Positions 6,740-6,742 of a DNA stretch of 6,742 bases are shown here, one piece after another. The notes under the pieces are model-generated. The model saw nothing but the letters and a program-made list of their open reading frames with translations, did not search any database and was not told where the DNA came from. Origin of the DNA: Bacteroidota bacterium (GTDB lineage Bacteria > Bacteroidota > Ignavibacteria > Ignavibacteriales > Ignavibacteriaceae); the NCBI GenBank assembly GCA_023406915.1, contig JAEXTR010000070.1, positions 1-6,742 on the forward strand. Direction: 5' to 3'. Every line of letters starts with the position of its first letter. The stretch's first letter is position 1. Made by a program: the position numbers and the translations under genes.

Positions 6740-6742
6740 CAG
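6736..6742 (+). CDS. Possible start of the next gene (ATGA overlap, cut by window end)
   Basis: The TGA stop of the preceding gene overlaps an ATG as ATGA. A purine-rich GAGAGGA (6723-6729) lies 6 bases upstream at good ribosome-binding distance. This is the classic layout of a translationally coupled downstream gene. Only two codons (Met-Thr) are visible, so nothing can be said of its product. Confidence 0.4.

Noticed and set aside
1..6742. CRISPR arrays, tRNA/rRNA genes, insertion sequences and attachment sites
   Set aside because: No direct repeat arrays, RNA gene signatures, transposase frames or terminal inverted repeats were seen; almost the whole window is coding.

Overview
The window reads as an ordinary stretch of bacterial chromosome with five recognisable genes, all on the + strand, tightly packed and free of mobile elements. 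The gene set points to an anaerobic or microaerophilic bacterium. It has a two-subunit 2-oxoacid:ferredoxin oxidoreductase with its alpha and gamma parts fused, a glutamine-type NAD synthase C-terminus, a DsbD and an NrnA-type DHH phosphoesterase. The protein styles resemble the Bacteroidota/Chlorobiota/Ignavibacteriota group. Clear Shine-Dalgarno sites before dsbD, korA and korB argue against a typical Bacteroidota member and fit the Ignavibacteria or Chlorobi side better. This lineage call is inference, held with low confidence.

Layout: positions 1-411 hold the last 136 codons of an NAD+ synthase. Three bases later, dsbD (415-2673) encodes a full-length membrane thiol:disulfide reductase with a duplicated periplasmic domain. 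A 94-bp gap (2674-2767) carries the most striking non-coding signal here: a perfect 11-bp-arm palindrome nested in a wider symmetric array whose far arm reaches the korA ribosome binding site. korA (2768-4612) and korB (4602-5639) overlap by 11 bp and form the oxidoreductase. A 101-bp gap with a structured hairpin, probably a terminator, separates korB from the DHH phosphoesterase gene (5741-6739). The stop of that gene overlaps an ATG that probably opens the next gene beyond the window.

Working together: nadE and dsbD look like the tail of one operon, and korAB like its own unit with possible control at the palindrome. KorAB would interconvert 2-oxoglutarate (or a related 2-oxoacid) and succinyl-CoA, using ferredoxin encoded elsewhere. 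DsbD would carry cytoplasmic reducing power across the membrane to periplasmic thiol proteins. NrnA would degrade very short RNAs and/or pAp. The linkage shows no obvious pathway beyond redox and housekeeping metabolism. I see no evidence for a wholly new system. The points most worth a second look are the korA upstream palindrome and the cysteine-less second domain of DsbD.
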